NCBI GenBank assembly: GCA_964526295.1
Contig: CAZGKW010000006.1
Coordinates: 1-64,000 of the forward strand
Length of the DNA: 64,000 nt
Source: CAZGKW01 sp964526295
GTDB lineage: Bacteria > Planctomycetota > Phycisphaerae > FEN-1346
Direction of reading: 5' to 3'
Shown: positions 55,689 to 64,000 of the stretch, piece after piece
Numbering within the stretch: the first letter of the stretch is position 1
Layout of the letters: the number at the start of each line of letters is the position of its first letter
The notes under the pieces: model-generated
Databases searched by the model: none
What the model saw: the letters and a program-made list of their open reading frames with translations, nothing else
Told to the model about the DNA's origin: nothing
Made by a program: the position numbers and the translations under genes

Positions 55689-56660
55689 CTAAGGTTGTCG
55701 GTTCGGCGGCCGTTCGCGATGGCGGAAGGCCAGGACCGTCCGCACGACCGCCAGGGCGAGGAACAGGGCCGCCACCAGCGACAGGTCGGGCAGCTCCAGC
55801 GCCGCCGCGGCCACCACCACCGTCCCGGCGGCCACCAGGGCGACCATCCACACGAGCAGCACACCGGCCCAGGGGCCCTTTACGGGCGGCTCGTCCGGCT
55901 CGGGCGCTGCCGCGGGGACGATGAGGTCGGCCCGGGGCGCCTGCCGCCGTCCCTGGTGTGACCTCGGCTCGGGACCGGCTTGCGCCTGGGCCCGCCTTCG
56001 CGACCAGGGCCACGGCGCCGCGGCACCCGACTCGAACTCCCGCAGCTTGTGTCCAGGGCCGGGCGTCTGAGCCGGCGCCACCGCAGGCTGTCTCGCCTTC
56101 TGAGGTGACAGCCGAGCCTTCGGGTGCGTCCTCTGTTGAGACGGCGGAGCGGCAGGCGTGTTTGGCCGTTCTGGCCTCTCCCTGGGAGGAACACCCGCCT
56201 TCCTGGGCCGGTCGGTCCGCCCCTTCGGAGGGATGGCCGGTGCCTTCGGCGCGCCGGGCGCCGAGGCCATGGCCGCCAACGCATCGGCCGGCCTCTGTGG
56301 ACGGTCGCCGCCCTGAGCGGCCCGGGCGCGTTCGAGCGCCTCGGCCGGTGCAGGCGTCTGCGGCGCCTGGCGGCCAGGGCCGTCGGCCTGCCGTGCGAGG
56401 GCATCGAGCGTATCGGCGGCGCCGCGGTCCCCCTGCGAGGCCCGGCCGAGCGCTTCGGCCCTCGGCCGCAGGGCCGCCTCCCGCTCCTCGCGGCGGATGC
56501 GGGCCGCCAGCTTCGCCGACACCACCCGCGGCGCCTCGAACCGGAAGCCGCACGTGGGGCACTCGACGGTCCGCCCCGCCTGCTCCGGCAGCACGACCAG
56601 CTCGGAGTCGCACGTCGGGTTCGGGCACGGGAACGCCCACGTAAGCGGCGGCTCGCTCAT
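55689..56660 (-). CDS. Zinc-ribbon membrane protein with disordered centre
   Basis: This 323-residue protein has an N-terminal zinc ribbon (C12, C17, C34, C37: FPCPNPTCD and VECPTCGF). A long Ala/Pro/Arg-rich disordered middle (about 60-245) follows, then two C-terminal membrane helices (about 262-284 and 287-306). This plan is common in planctomycete proteins of unknown role. It lies 27 bp before the importer ATPase stop region and is transcribed in the same direction, but is downstream of nothing obvious. Confidence 0.55.
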   Translation of the reverse strand: MSEPPLTWAFPCPNPTCDSELVVLPEQAGRTVECPTCGFRFEAPRVVSAKLAARIRREEREAALRPRAEALGRASQGDRGAADTLDALARQADGPGRQAPQTPAPAEALERARAAQGGDRPQRPADALAAMASAPGAPKAPAIPPKGRTDRPRKAGVPPRERPERPNTPAAPPSQQRTHPKARLSPQKARQPAVAPAQTPGPGHKLREFESGAAAPWPWSRRRAQAQAGPEPRSHQGRRQAPRADLIVPAAAPEPDEPPVKGPWAGVLLVWMVALVAAGTVVVAAAALELPDLSLVAALFLALAVVRTVLAFRHRERPPNRQP

Positions 56661-56687
56661 AGCATCCTTCCGCGCGGACCGGCCGGC

Positions 56688-57524
56688 TCAGCCGACCGGC
56701 GGCCGCGGGAGCGCGAACGGTCGGCCCGTCGTCTCGTCGGTGCGGACCTCGACGGGCGTTTCGTAGACCTCCCGGAGCACGTCGGGCCGGAGGACTTCGG
56801 CGGGCGTGCCCGTCGCGGCAACCCGTCCGGCCTTCATCAGGACGAGGTCGTCTGCGTAGGCCCCGGCCAGGTTCAGGTCGTGGCTGACGGCCACGACCGT
56901 CAGGTTCCGGTCCTCGACGAGTCGGCGGAGCAGGCCGTAGATGGCGTGCTGGTGCTTGATGTCGAGAAAGCTTGTCGGCTCATCGAGGAGAACCAGCTCG
57001 GGCCCCTGGGCGAGGGCCCGGGCGATGATGACCCGCTGCCGCTCGCCGCCGGACAGTTCGTCCAGGTTCCGGTCGGCGAACGGCTCGGTCTCGGTCAGAC
57101 GCATCGCCTCGCGGGCGGCCCGCCAGTCGGCCGGCGTCTCGAAGCCCAGGGCCCCGGTGTGGGGCGAGCGGCCCATGAGCACCGTCTCCAGGGCCGTAAA
57201 CGCCATGGCTGCCAGCGTTTCCTGAGGCACGTAGGCGATCCGACGGGCGAGGACCCCGCGGGGATACGTCCCTATGGGCCGGCCGTCGAGCCGGACCTCT
57301 CCCCCATCGGGCTTCAAGAGCCGCACCAGGAGCTTGAGGAGCGTCGTCTTGCCGCAGCCGTTCGGGCCGATGAGCCCGAGGAGCCGGCCGCGCGAGGCCC
57401 CAAGCGACAGGCCGTCGAGGACGTCTCGCCCCGGGTGATAGGCAAAGCGCAGGCCGCGGGCCTCGAGGTACGGCCGGCCGCCGTCGCCCCGTCGCCCTGC
57501 CCCGGAGGGCGAGGGACCGGTCAT
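56688..57524 (-). CDS. btuD: BtuD/FecE-type ABC importer ATPase
   Basis: This 278-residue ATPase has Walker A GPNGCGKTTLL, Q-loop YVPQET, signature LSGGERQRVIIARAL, Walker B LVLLDEPTSFLD and H-loop VSHDLN. It belongs to the vitamin B12/siderophore importer group. The start at 57524 overlaps the permease stop by four bases. Together with the permease and binding protein it forms a complete importer. Its location next to a cobalamin riboswitch makes B12 the likely cargo; siderophore uptake cannot be excluded. Confidence 0.82.
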   Translation of the reverse strand: MTGPSPSGAGRRGDGGRPYLEARGLRFAYHPGRDVLDGLSLGASRGRLLGLIGPNGCGKTTLLKLLVRLLKPDGGEVRLDGRPIGTYPRGVLARRIAYVPQETLAAMAFTALETVLMGRSPHTGALGFETPADWRAAREAMRLTETEPFADRNLDELSGGERQRVIIARALAQGPELVLLDEPTSFLDIKHQHAIYGLLRRLVEDRNLTVVAVSHDLNLAGAYADDLVLMKAGRVAATGTPAEVLRPDVLREVYETPVEVRTDETTGRPFALPRPPVG

Positions 57525-58528
57525 CGGATTTCCGCCGCCCGTCGCCATCGCGTCCTCAGCAGGTAGATGAAGAACGGTCCGCCGCACATCGCCGTCAGAA
57601 CGCCGACCGGCGGGGGGGAGAACTGAACGTCGGCCCCCTGGAGCAGCCGCGTCGCCAAGTCGGCGACAACGACGAACGCCGCCCCGGCGAACAGGGACGC
57701 CGGCACCAGCCGACGATGGTCCGGCCCGAGGACCATCCGCAACAGGTGCGGCACGACGAGGCCGACGAAGCCGATCGGCCCGACGAACGCCACCGCCGCC
57801 CCCGTGACGATGCTCCCGGCGACGAACGTGACGAGTCGGAGCCGGTCGACTCGGATGCCGAGCGCCCCGGCGGCGTCCTCGCCGACCGCCACCAGGTTGA
57901 ACCCTTTGGCGAGCAGCGCGAGGAGCGCGGCCGCCCCGACGGCCAGGGCGGCCATCGCGCCGGCCCGTTCCCAGTGGACGTCGAACACGTCGATGTTGCC
58001 CATCATCCAGTAGGCGATCTCGCCGCGGCCCTCCGGGTCGACGAGGGCGGTGATGAACATGATGCCCGCGGCGTAAAAGGCGTTCAGGATGACGCCTGAA
58101 AGGAGGAGCGTGTAGGGTTCGATCCTTCCCCGGCGCTGGGCGATGGCGTAGACCAGAAAGATGGTGGCGATGGCGCCGGCGAAGCCGGCCAGCGGCTGAA
58201 GGGCGACGGCCAGGCCGAAGACGCCGGACGCGATGACGCCGAGGCTCGCCCCGCCCGAGACGCCCAGGATGTAGGGGCTGGCCAGGGGGTTCCGGAGAAG
58301 CGCCTGGAACGCGAGGCCGCTGGCGGCCAGGGCCCCGCCTACGGCGCTCGCGAGCACGACGCCGTAAAGTCGCATCTCGAGGATGTCGTGGCGGGCAGCG
58401 CGACTCTCCCAGGCCCAGATGTTCTGCGACCCGAGGAGGACCGCGACCGCGCTCAGGACGAGCCACACCCCCGCCCAGAGCAGGAGGGAGGCGACGTACC
58501 GCCTGGCGGTCAGCGGTCGGGGGCTCAC
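57521..58528 (-). CDS. btuC: BtuC/FecCD-type ABC importer permease
   Basis: This 335-residue membrane protein has about 10 helices and the FecCD family phrases RLYGVVLASAVGGALAASGL, LLRNPLASPYILGVSGGASL, MMGNIDVFDVHW and VGPIGFVGLVVPHLLRM. The GTG start at 58528 overlaps the binding-protein stop by four bases (GTGA) and its own stop overlaps the ATPase ATG. This is the BtuF-BtuC-BtuD gene order. Confidence 0.83.
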   Translation of the reverse strand: MSPRPLTARRYVASLLLWAGVWLVLSAVAVLLGSQNIWAWESRAARHDILEMRLYGVVLASAVGGALAASGLAFQALLRNPLASPYILGVSGGASLGVIASGVFGLAVALQPLAGFAGAIATIFLVYAIAQRRGRIEPYTLLLSGVILNAFYAAGIMFITALVDPEGRGEIAYWMMGNIDVFDVHWERAGAMAALAVGAAALLALLAKGFNLVAVGEDAAGALGIRVDRLRLVTFVAGSIVTGAAVAFVGPIGFVGLVVPHLLRMVLGPDHRRLVPASLFAGAAFVVVADLATRLLQGADVQFSPPPVGVLTAMCGGPFFIYLLRTRWRRAAEIR

Positions 58529-59433
58529 GGGGCGTCGTCCTCGGCGAGGTCGGGGTGGATGGTCTCGGCCAGGATCCGCGCGGCCCGGCCGACGCGGGGG
58601 CCTGGGATCGTCAGGAACGGCTCGACCAGCAGGTGGACCCGGCCGTTCGCGACGGCCGGGATGCTGTCCCAGTTGGCCCAGGCCTGGAGGATGGATCGGG
58701 CCTGATCGGAGGCCGGGTCGAGGTCGGCGGCGTGGACGATCACGACCTCCGGGGCGAACTCGACGATCTGCTCCGGGCCGACGGTGGGCCAGTCCTTCGC
58801 GAGCAGGTCGGTCCGCTTGGGGAAGGCGTTCTCGGCGCCCGCCACCTGGAGCAGCTCGTCGACGAACGTCCCGCGGCCCGCCACCATGATCTGGACCTGC
58901 CCGACGGTCATGGGAAAGGCGAACAGCGTCTTCGGTCGCGGACGTCCCCGAACGAGGCGTCGGACGGCGTCGAGGTCCCCGGTGATGCGGTCGACGAGGG
59001 CCTCGGCGGCGTCGGGCCGGCCGGTCTCGCAGCCGATGATGCGGATGCTCTCCAAGAGCTCGGGCATCGTGTCGGACTCGAGCGGCACCGTCCGTATGCC
59101 GAGCGACGCGAGGCGATCGACGGGGTCGGTGCGGCCCGTGATGAGGAACGCGTGGGTCGGGTGGAGCGAGACGGCCTTCTCGAAGTCGAGGCGGAGCGTG
59201 TCGCCGACCGCCGGGAGGTCGCGAACCTCGGGCGGATAGCTGCAATACGTGGACCGGCCGACGACCCGGTCGCCGAGGCCCATGGCGAACAGGACTTCCG
59301 TGATGTTGGGGGCGAGACTGAGGACCCTGAGGTCGCCGTCGGTGACCGGATCGGCCCCCTCGGACCTGCATCCGGCCGCCGCAAGCGGCAGGAAGAGAAG
59401 CAAGGCGGCGAAAACGTGGCGTGGCGGCCCCAT
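58525..59433 (-). CDS. btuF: BtuF-type periplasmic binding lipoprotein
   Basis: This 302-residue cluster of the TroA/BtuF fold has a lipoprotein signal ending LAAAGC (Cys about 22). RVLSLAPNITEVLFAMGLGD follows, then the conserved GDRVVGRSTYCSYPPEVRDL, a hallmark of BtuF/FepB-like proteins. A long linking helix and SIPAVANGRVHLLVEP lie near the end. It faces away from the cobalamin riboswitch and is not transcribed through it. It leads the importer operon. Confidence 0.82.
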   Translation of the reverse strand: MGPPRHVFAALLLFLPLAAAGCRSEGADPVTDGDLRVLSLAPNITEVLFAMGLGDRVVGRSTYCSYPPEVRDLPAVGDTLRLDFEKAVSLHPTHAFLITGRTDPVDRLASLGIRTVPLESDTMPELLESIRIIGCETGRPDAAEALVDRITGDLDAVRRLVRGRPRPKTLFAFPMTVGQVQIMVAGRGTFVDELLQVAGAENAFPKRTDLLAKDWPTVGPEQIVEFAPEVVIVHAADLDPASDQARSILQAWANWDSIPAVANGRVHLLVEPFLTIPGPRVGRAARILAETIHPDLAEDDAP

Positions 59434-59484
59434 GGTAACGTTCGATTCTAGAAGGCCCCCCGGCGCGGTCAAGCGATAAGGGAC

Positions 59485-59513
59485 TTGACACGGGGCCGAA
59501 CGTGAGGTAGAGT
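59485..59513 (+). promoter_or_regulatory. Predicted promoter of the riboswitch transcript
   Basis: TTGACA (59485-59490) and TAGAGT (59508-59513) have 17-bp spacing, placing the start near 59520 just before the aptamer. Confidence 0.65.
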
Positions 59514-59520
59514 GCATCCG

Positions 59521-59690
59521 ACAAGTGAATAGGGGACCGGGAACAGGGAAGGCGGTGCAAATCCGCCGCGGTCCCGCCGCTGTAAGCGAGGACGAAAGGC
59601 CCACGCGTTAATGGCCACTGCCCCGACGGACGTCGGGGCGGGAAGGCCGGGCCGAGTAGGACGATCCGCGAGCCAGAAGACCTGTTCCGA
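59521..59690 (+). ncRNA. Cobalamin (B12) riboswitch aptamer
   Basis: The plus-strand leader shows the conserved riboswitch landmarks in order: GGGAACAGGGAA, GGTGCAAATCC, a GCxxTCCCGCCGCTGTAAGCG core (59567-59588), and the B12 box AGCCAGAAGACCTG (59671-59684). Adenosyl- or other cobalamin binding should alter the downstream hairpin. On this strand the first genes are the PEP-CTERM proteins, not the divergent BtuFCD genes. Confidence 0.92.
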
Positions 59691-59748
59691 TTCCGAAGCG
59701 CTTGGTATTCCTCGTGGACTGGGAATCGCAGGCCGAGATACGTTTTTC

Positions 59749-59787
59749 GACCTCCAGCCTCCTCCACGGGGCCGGAGGTTTTTTTGT
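59749..59787 (+). terminator. Riboswitch expression-platform terminator
   Basis: CCTCCAGCC pairs with GGCCGGAGG in a GC-rich hairpin followed by TTTTTTT (59779-59785), about 65 bp after the B12 box. Its position fits cobalamin-induced transcription termination. From here to 60080 I see no gene, only an imperfect hairpin near 60000. Confidence 0.8.
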
Positions 59788-60080
59788 GGCCCCGCGGCAG
59801 GCCCTGGGGTCCCCCTCACGCGCTTCCCTTCCTGACGAATGCCGAGCACCAACGCCGGGCATCACCACCGCGGGCACCCCGCCGGGGGATCCGGGTTCGC
59901 TCGCGCCCGGCCCAACAGCAGGGAGGTCGCGCGGGGCGGCGCGCGGCGAACCGGAGGGACACGGAAGGAGGTGGCGATCGACGTGACGAAGCCTTGAGGA
60001 CGTTCCTCCGGGGGAGACCCCGTCCGGCGGCGGGCGGGACATCTGTTACGCGACGTGAAAGCGAATAGAAAGGTGCGATC

Positions 60081-60596
60081 ATGAGGTACTTTGCGGCAGC
60101 AATGCTTACAATGGCGGTCGCCGCGACGGCCTGCGCGGAACCGATGGCGGTCGGAACGGGCGAGCATAGCGCACTGTTGAAGATCAACTTCTGGGAAGAC
60201 GGCCCGCCGGCCTATGATTACGAGTTTCTCGTCTCGTTCGACGGCACCGCGACGGGGTTGGGGCTGTTCGACATCGTCGAGGCCGAGACAACGCTTACCA
60301 CGGTCCGACAGGACTTCGGGTTCGGCATATTCATCGACGGGATCAGCTACGACGGACACAGCCACGTCGGGTACGGCGGCGGCGAGAAGTGGTGGCACTA
60401 CTGGACGAGGGACGCCGGCGAAACCGACTGGACCTTCTCCTTCGTCGGCGTCAACGAGCGCGTGGTCGCCGACGGGGACGCCGACGGGTGGACCTACGGC
60501 CGGTCGGGTGGTCCTGTGCCGGAGCCGGCCACCCTCGCGGTGCTCGGGGCGGGATTGGCGGGCCTGCTGGCCAGGCGACGAACGTCTGAAGCTTGA
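60081..60596 (+). CDS. PEP-CTERM surface protein, riboswitch-controlled
   Basis: This 171-residue exported protein has a signal peptide (about 1-19, TACAEP) and a C-terminal PEP-CTERM sorting tag: VPEPATLAVLGAGLAGLL then ARRR. The mature part is rich in aromatic residues (FGFGIFIDGISYDGHSHVGY, EKWWHYWTRD, DGDADGWTYG). The pattern W-x-YW ... DGD-x-DGW loosely recalls DUF4430/transcobalamin-like domains, but this is speculative. It is the first gene after a cobalamin riboswitch, so it is probably made when B12 is scarce and displayed at the surface. Confidence 0.7.
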   Translation: MRYFAAAMLTMAVAATACAEPMAVGTGEHSALLKINFWEDGPPAYDYEFLVSFDGTATGLGLFDIVEAETTLTTVRQDFGFGIFIDGISYDGHSHVGYGGGEKWWHYWTRDAGETDWTFSFVGVNERVVADGDADGWTYGRSGGPVPEPATLAVLGAGLAGLLARRRTSEA

Positions 60597-60618
60597 GACG
60601 AGGACTTGCGGGGATTCC

Positions 60619-60656
60619 TTCCCCGGGCCTCGCTTTTGGACGTGAGGCCCGGGGAG
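60619..60656 (+). promoter_or_regulatory. Intercistronic hairpin between PEP-CTERM genes
   Basis: CCCCGGGCCTC (60621-60631) pairs perfectly over 11 bp with GAGGCCCGGGG (60644-60654) around a 12-base loop. Without a T-run it is more likely an mRNA-stability or translation element than a terminator. Confidence 0.45.
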
Positions 60657-60694
60657 GGGCACCGCCGGCGTCACGCGAGACGCAGAGGACAACC

Positions 60695-62056
60695 ATGCCC
60701 ATCAGGCAGATCGCCAAGCAGGTCGCGGCTGCGGCCGTGTGGCTCCTCGCGGCCGCCGGCCCGGCCTCCGCCGCGTACACCTATAGCCCGACCGACTTCG
60801 CCGTCGAGCTCGTGGCGTACGAGCCGGGGACGGCCGCGGCGTTCGTCACGCCGACGACCGCTCTCGGCCGACCCACCGTGGACAGTCTCGGCGACGGGTG
60901 GTTCATCAATCCGGCCGAACCGGCACCGATCGTTCCTTTCTACCCGGCATGGCGGGACACGGAGCTTGTGCGGATCGGCCACGAGGGGCACTTGATCGTT
61001 CAGTTCGAGAAACCCGTCGAGGACCATCCGGACAATCCGTTCGGCCTGGACCTGATCGTCTTCGGAAACGCCTTTCAGACGTACGATGCCACGAACGGCT
61101 GGGTGAATCGCGACCCGGACGACGTGACGAGCCTCTCGCCCGGCTCGGGCAGCGTCGAACCCGGCACGGTGTCGGTCAGCCAGGACGGACAGGTCTGGTA
61201 TGCGATCACGAACGAGGGCGACCCGAACGACCCCGGCCCGCCCTACACGGCCTACGACCCGGCGGACCCGGCCAAGCGCTACGCGGACGCGTTCGCACCG
61301 ACCCTCGGCCGCGTCTACGACCCCGACGACCCCCATCGGCCGGACGCCGATTGGGATTGGAACCACTGGTGGGCGGAGCCGACCGACCCGACGCTTCCGC
61401 TCGACCCGGCGAGGGACTTCGCCGCGTACGGAGGCTTGACCGCAAAGGAGATCGCCGAGGACTACGGCGAGTCGGCCGGTGGGACCGGCTTCGACGTCGG
61501 CTGGCTCGATCTGCCGACCGATCCGGAGACCGGCCGGAAGTGGTTCCGGTACGTCCGCGTGGACAACTTCCGGACCGAGGGCCCGACGCCCGAGGTGGAC
61601 GCCTTCGCCGACGTGGCCCCCCTGAACGTGCCGCTCGGCGACCTGGACAAGAACGGGACCGTCGGCGCCCCCGACGTCGACCTGCTGGGCATCCACCGGG
61701 ACGACCCCGAGTACGATGCGGGATACGACCTGGACGGCGACGGCGACGCGGATGACGACGACCTGGACGCCCTCGTGCACGACATCCTGAACACATCCTA
61801 TGGCGACGCGAACCTCGACGGCACGGTCGGGGACGAGGACTTCTCGGCATTGCTGGGCAACTGGGGCGACCCCGGCACGTGGAAAACCGGGAACTTCACG
61901 TTCAACCTGACGGTCGGCGACGAGGACCTGTCGGTGCTTCTCGGCAACTGGGGCAAGACGGGCGGCCACCACCTGCCCGAGCCCGCCACGCTGGCTCTGG
62001 CGGCTCTCGGGGCGGTGGCCGTGCTCCTGAGGCGGCGTGCGGCCGCGGACGTTTAA
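60695..62056 (+). CDS. PEP-CTERM surface protein with dockerin-like repeats
   Basis: This 453-residue protein has a signal peptide (about 1-26) and an N-terminal cell-surface domain containing FGLDLIVFGNAFQTY, VEPGTVSVSQDGQVWYAI, then GGTGFDVGWLDLP and FRYVRVDNF. That phrase set matches surface proteins I recall beside B12 riboswitches. Dockerin-like calcium repeats follow (GDLDKNGTVGAPDVDLLGI, DLDGDGDADDDDLDALVHDI, GDANLDGTVGDEDFSALLGN). The PEP-CTERM tag LPEPATLALAALGAVAVLL ends the protein. AGAGGAC precedes ATG 60695. A role in B12 capture is inferred from the riboswitch and family memory. Confidence 0.72.
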   Translation: MPIRQIAKQVAAAAVWLLAAAGPASAAYTYSPTDFAVELVAYEPGTAAAFVTPTTALGRPTVDSLGDGWFINPAEPAPIVPFYPAWRDTELVRIGHEGHLIVQFEKPVEDHPDNPFGLDLIVFGNAFQTYDATNGWVNRDPDDVTSLSPGSGSVEPGTVSVSQDGQVWYAITNEGDPNDPGPPYTAYDPADPAKRYADAFAPTLGRVYDPDDPHRPDADWDWNHWWAEPTDPTLPLDPARDFAAYGGLTAKEIAEDYGESAGGTGFDVGWLDLPTDPETGRKWFRYVRVDNFRTEGPTPEVDAFADVAPLNVPLGDLDKNGTVGAPDVDLLGIHRDDPEYDAGYDLDGDGDADDDDLDALVHDILNTSYGDANLDGTVGDEDFSALLGNWGDPGTWKTGNFTFNLTVGDEDLSVLLGNWGKTGGHHLPEPATLALAALGAVAVLLRRRAAADV

Positions 62057-62066
62057 GGGGCAGGAT

Positions 62067-62858
62067 GTGAGGCGCCGGGACCCATGCAGGGCTGCGCGCA
62101 AGCGGCCGGCCGCCGGCGGGCTGACGCTGCTGGAGCTGCTCATCGTCATCGCGATCCTGGGTGTCCTCGCCGCGCTGGCCGCAGCGGCGCTCGGCACGGC
62201 ACTTCAGTACACGCGCAGCGTCCAATGCATCCATCACCTGAAGCAGATGGCATTTGCGGCGCGCTGCTACATCGACACCCACGAGGGCTACTTCCCCATC
62301 TCCTACTACACGAAGGTCGAAGGCGGCCGATTCACGTCCTACGCCTGGGACTACACGACCGTGAAGGACTGGGACGCCGGAGGGCGGGTGACCGTCGAGC
62401 CGGGGATCCTCTGGCAGGCCATCGGCGACCCCAGGGAGATCCAACAGTGCCCCTCCTTCGAGGGGTCCCACAACTGGCTCGCCGACCCGTTCACCGGGTA
62501 CAACTATAATGCGAGCTACCTCGGCCACGGGGAGGGCGAGTCGATCCCGACGCCGGCCCACATCACCCAGGTCCGCAGCCCCAAGGAGTGCGCCTTATTC
62601 GGCGACGCCGGCTACGGCGCCGGGGCCAACAAGTTCATGCGGGCCCCTTTCGCGAGTCCGGGCGATGCGGGGTTCTCCGGCCGATGGGCAGGGACCCAGG
62701 CGTTCCGACACCTCGGCCGCACGAACGTCGTCTTCGTGGACGGACATGCCGAATCGCTCGACACGGCCTATCGCAACACCTACCCGTCCGACGCCGCCAA
62801 GCTGGCCCCCGGCACGGGGTTCCTTTCGCCCGACAACAGTCTCTACGATCTGGAGTGA
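62067..62858 (+). CDS. Type II/IV prepilin-like protein with H-x9-DG motif
   Basis: This 263-residue protein has a short basic leader and the prepilin cleavage/helix sequence AGGLTLLELLIVIAILGVLA (cleavage before Leu, with Glu5). A single exported domain follows, with the planctomycete C-terminal motif RHLGRTNVVFVDGHAE, i.e. H-x9-DG. Such pseudopilins assemble through a type II secretion-like machine. GTG 62067 is preferred (AAGGGGCAGGA just upstream) and starts 10 bp after the previous stop, so it is likely co-transcribed under the riboswitch. Confidence 0.72.
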   Translation: MRRRDPCRAARKRPAAGGLTLLELLIVIAILGVLAALAAAALGTALQYTRSVQCIHHLKQMAFAARCYIDTHEGYFPISYYTKVEGGRFTSYAWDYTTVKDWDAGGRVTVEPGILWQAIGDPREIQQCPSFEGSHNWLADPFTGYNYNASYLGHGEGESIPTPAHITQVRSPKECALFGDAGYGAGANKFMRAPFASPGDAGFSGRWAGTQAFRHLGRTNVVFVDGHAESLDTAYRNTYPSDAAKLAPGTGFLSPDNSLYDLE

Positions 62859-62916
62859 CAGGCTCGGCGGGCGCTGCCGACGGCCCTCCCGGCCGACGCG
62901 ACGGCTGAAAATCCTG

Positions 62917-62945
62917 TTTACGCCGGGCGGGGGGCCTGTTACGCT
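62917..62945 (+). promoter_or_regulatory. Possible promoter of carB
   Basis: TTTACG (62917-62922) and TACGCT (62940-62945) have 17-bp spacing, 55 bp before the ATG. Confidence 0.4.
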
Positions 62946-63000
62946 ACCCAGGGTCAGCACGCCGCCGACCCCGCCAGCCGCGTACCCAAGGGAGCGTCCG

Positions 63001-64000
<1,000 letters not shown>

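Noticed and set aside
55498..56640. Minus-strand frame containing LPWRERAGVRG-like text
   Set aside because: That phrase is the translation of a widespread intergenic repeat; the frame overlaps the zinc-ribbon gene and is not a gene.
59839..60000. Short frame of about 50 codons between the riboswitch terminator and the first PEP-CTERM gene
   Set aside because: Basic, low-complexity translation, no ribosome-binding site and no family resemblance.

Overview
This is 64 kb of very GC-rich bacterial chromosome. No prophage, transposase gene or CRISPR array was seen. The gene content points to Planctomycetota, probably Phycisphaerae or a related class. The signs are PEP-CTERM surface proteins, a dockerin-bearing PEP-CTERM protein, a prepilin-like protein with an H-x9-DG tail motif, an ECF sigma operon with a secreted partner, several NfeD genes next to FloA, frequent GTG/TTG starts and dispersed intergenic hairpins. 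That placement is inference from gene families only.

Layout. 1-5.9 kb: hpt, a soluble histidine kinase, an EF-hand secreted protein and a sigma / anti-sigma-like / secreted-protein operon. 6-12.7 kb: a Cys-rich small protein, an MFS transporter, a MntA antitoxin with a broken HepT toxin, glutamine-dependent nadE, a GH130-like enzyme and a HEAT-repeat protein. 12.8-20.2 kb: gyrA, a secreted M14 peptidase, rnc, a MITE-like element and an enolase-superfamily epimerase. 20.4-24.8 kb: an Fe(III)-type ABC importer. 24.9-27.5 kb: a lower-GC restriction-modification island (C5 methyltransferase, DUF4928-like protein, Vsr). 27.5-32 kb: a PAS-GGDEF-HD-GYP protein, apgM and a Mut7-C nuclease. 32-36 kb: two paralogous small membrane proteins with a near-identical N-terminal motif, a GH127-like enzyme and a PqqD/radical-SAM/SPASM protein, the best candidate here for an undescribed system. 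36-45.2 kb: MFS, HtrA, KptA and an NfeD/NfeD/NfeD-like/FloA operon. 45.3-51.2 kb: a GAF-SpoIIE phosphatase, a membrane protein, and prfA-prmC-murA. 51.2-56.7 kb: divergent Mth938/nth, a TIM-barrel epimerase, tRNA-Ala(GGC) with a clear promoter and terminator, and a PQQ-repeat protein. 56.7-62.9 kb: BtuCDF-type importer genes diverging from a cobalamin riboswitch, which leads into PEP-CTERM surface proteins and a prepilin-like protein. 63-64 kb: the C-terminal half of carbamoyl-phosphate synthase large subunit, running off the window.

How the genes work together. The clearest functional unit is 56.7-62.9 kb. A B12-type ABC importer sits back to back with a B12 riboswitch on the other strand, and the riboswitch transcript encodes cell-surface proteins rather than a TonB-dependent receptor. 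The second is 32-36 kb, where a radical-SAM maturase lies 15 bp behind a small membrane protein whose N-terminal motif recurs in a paralogue 2.3 kb away, as expected for an enzyme and its protein substrates. The rest is mostly housekeeping: DNA topology, RNA processing, translation termination, peptidoglycan precursor synthesis, base-excision repair and nucleotide/NAD synthesis.
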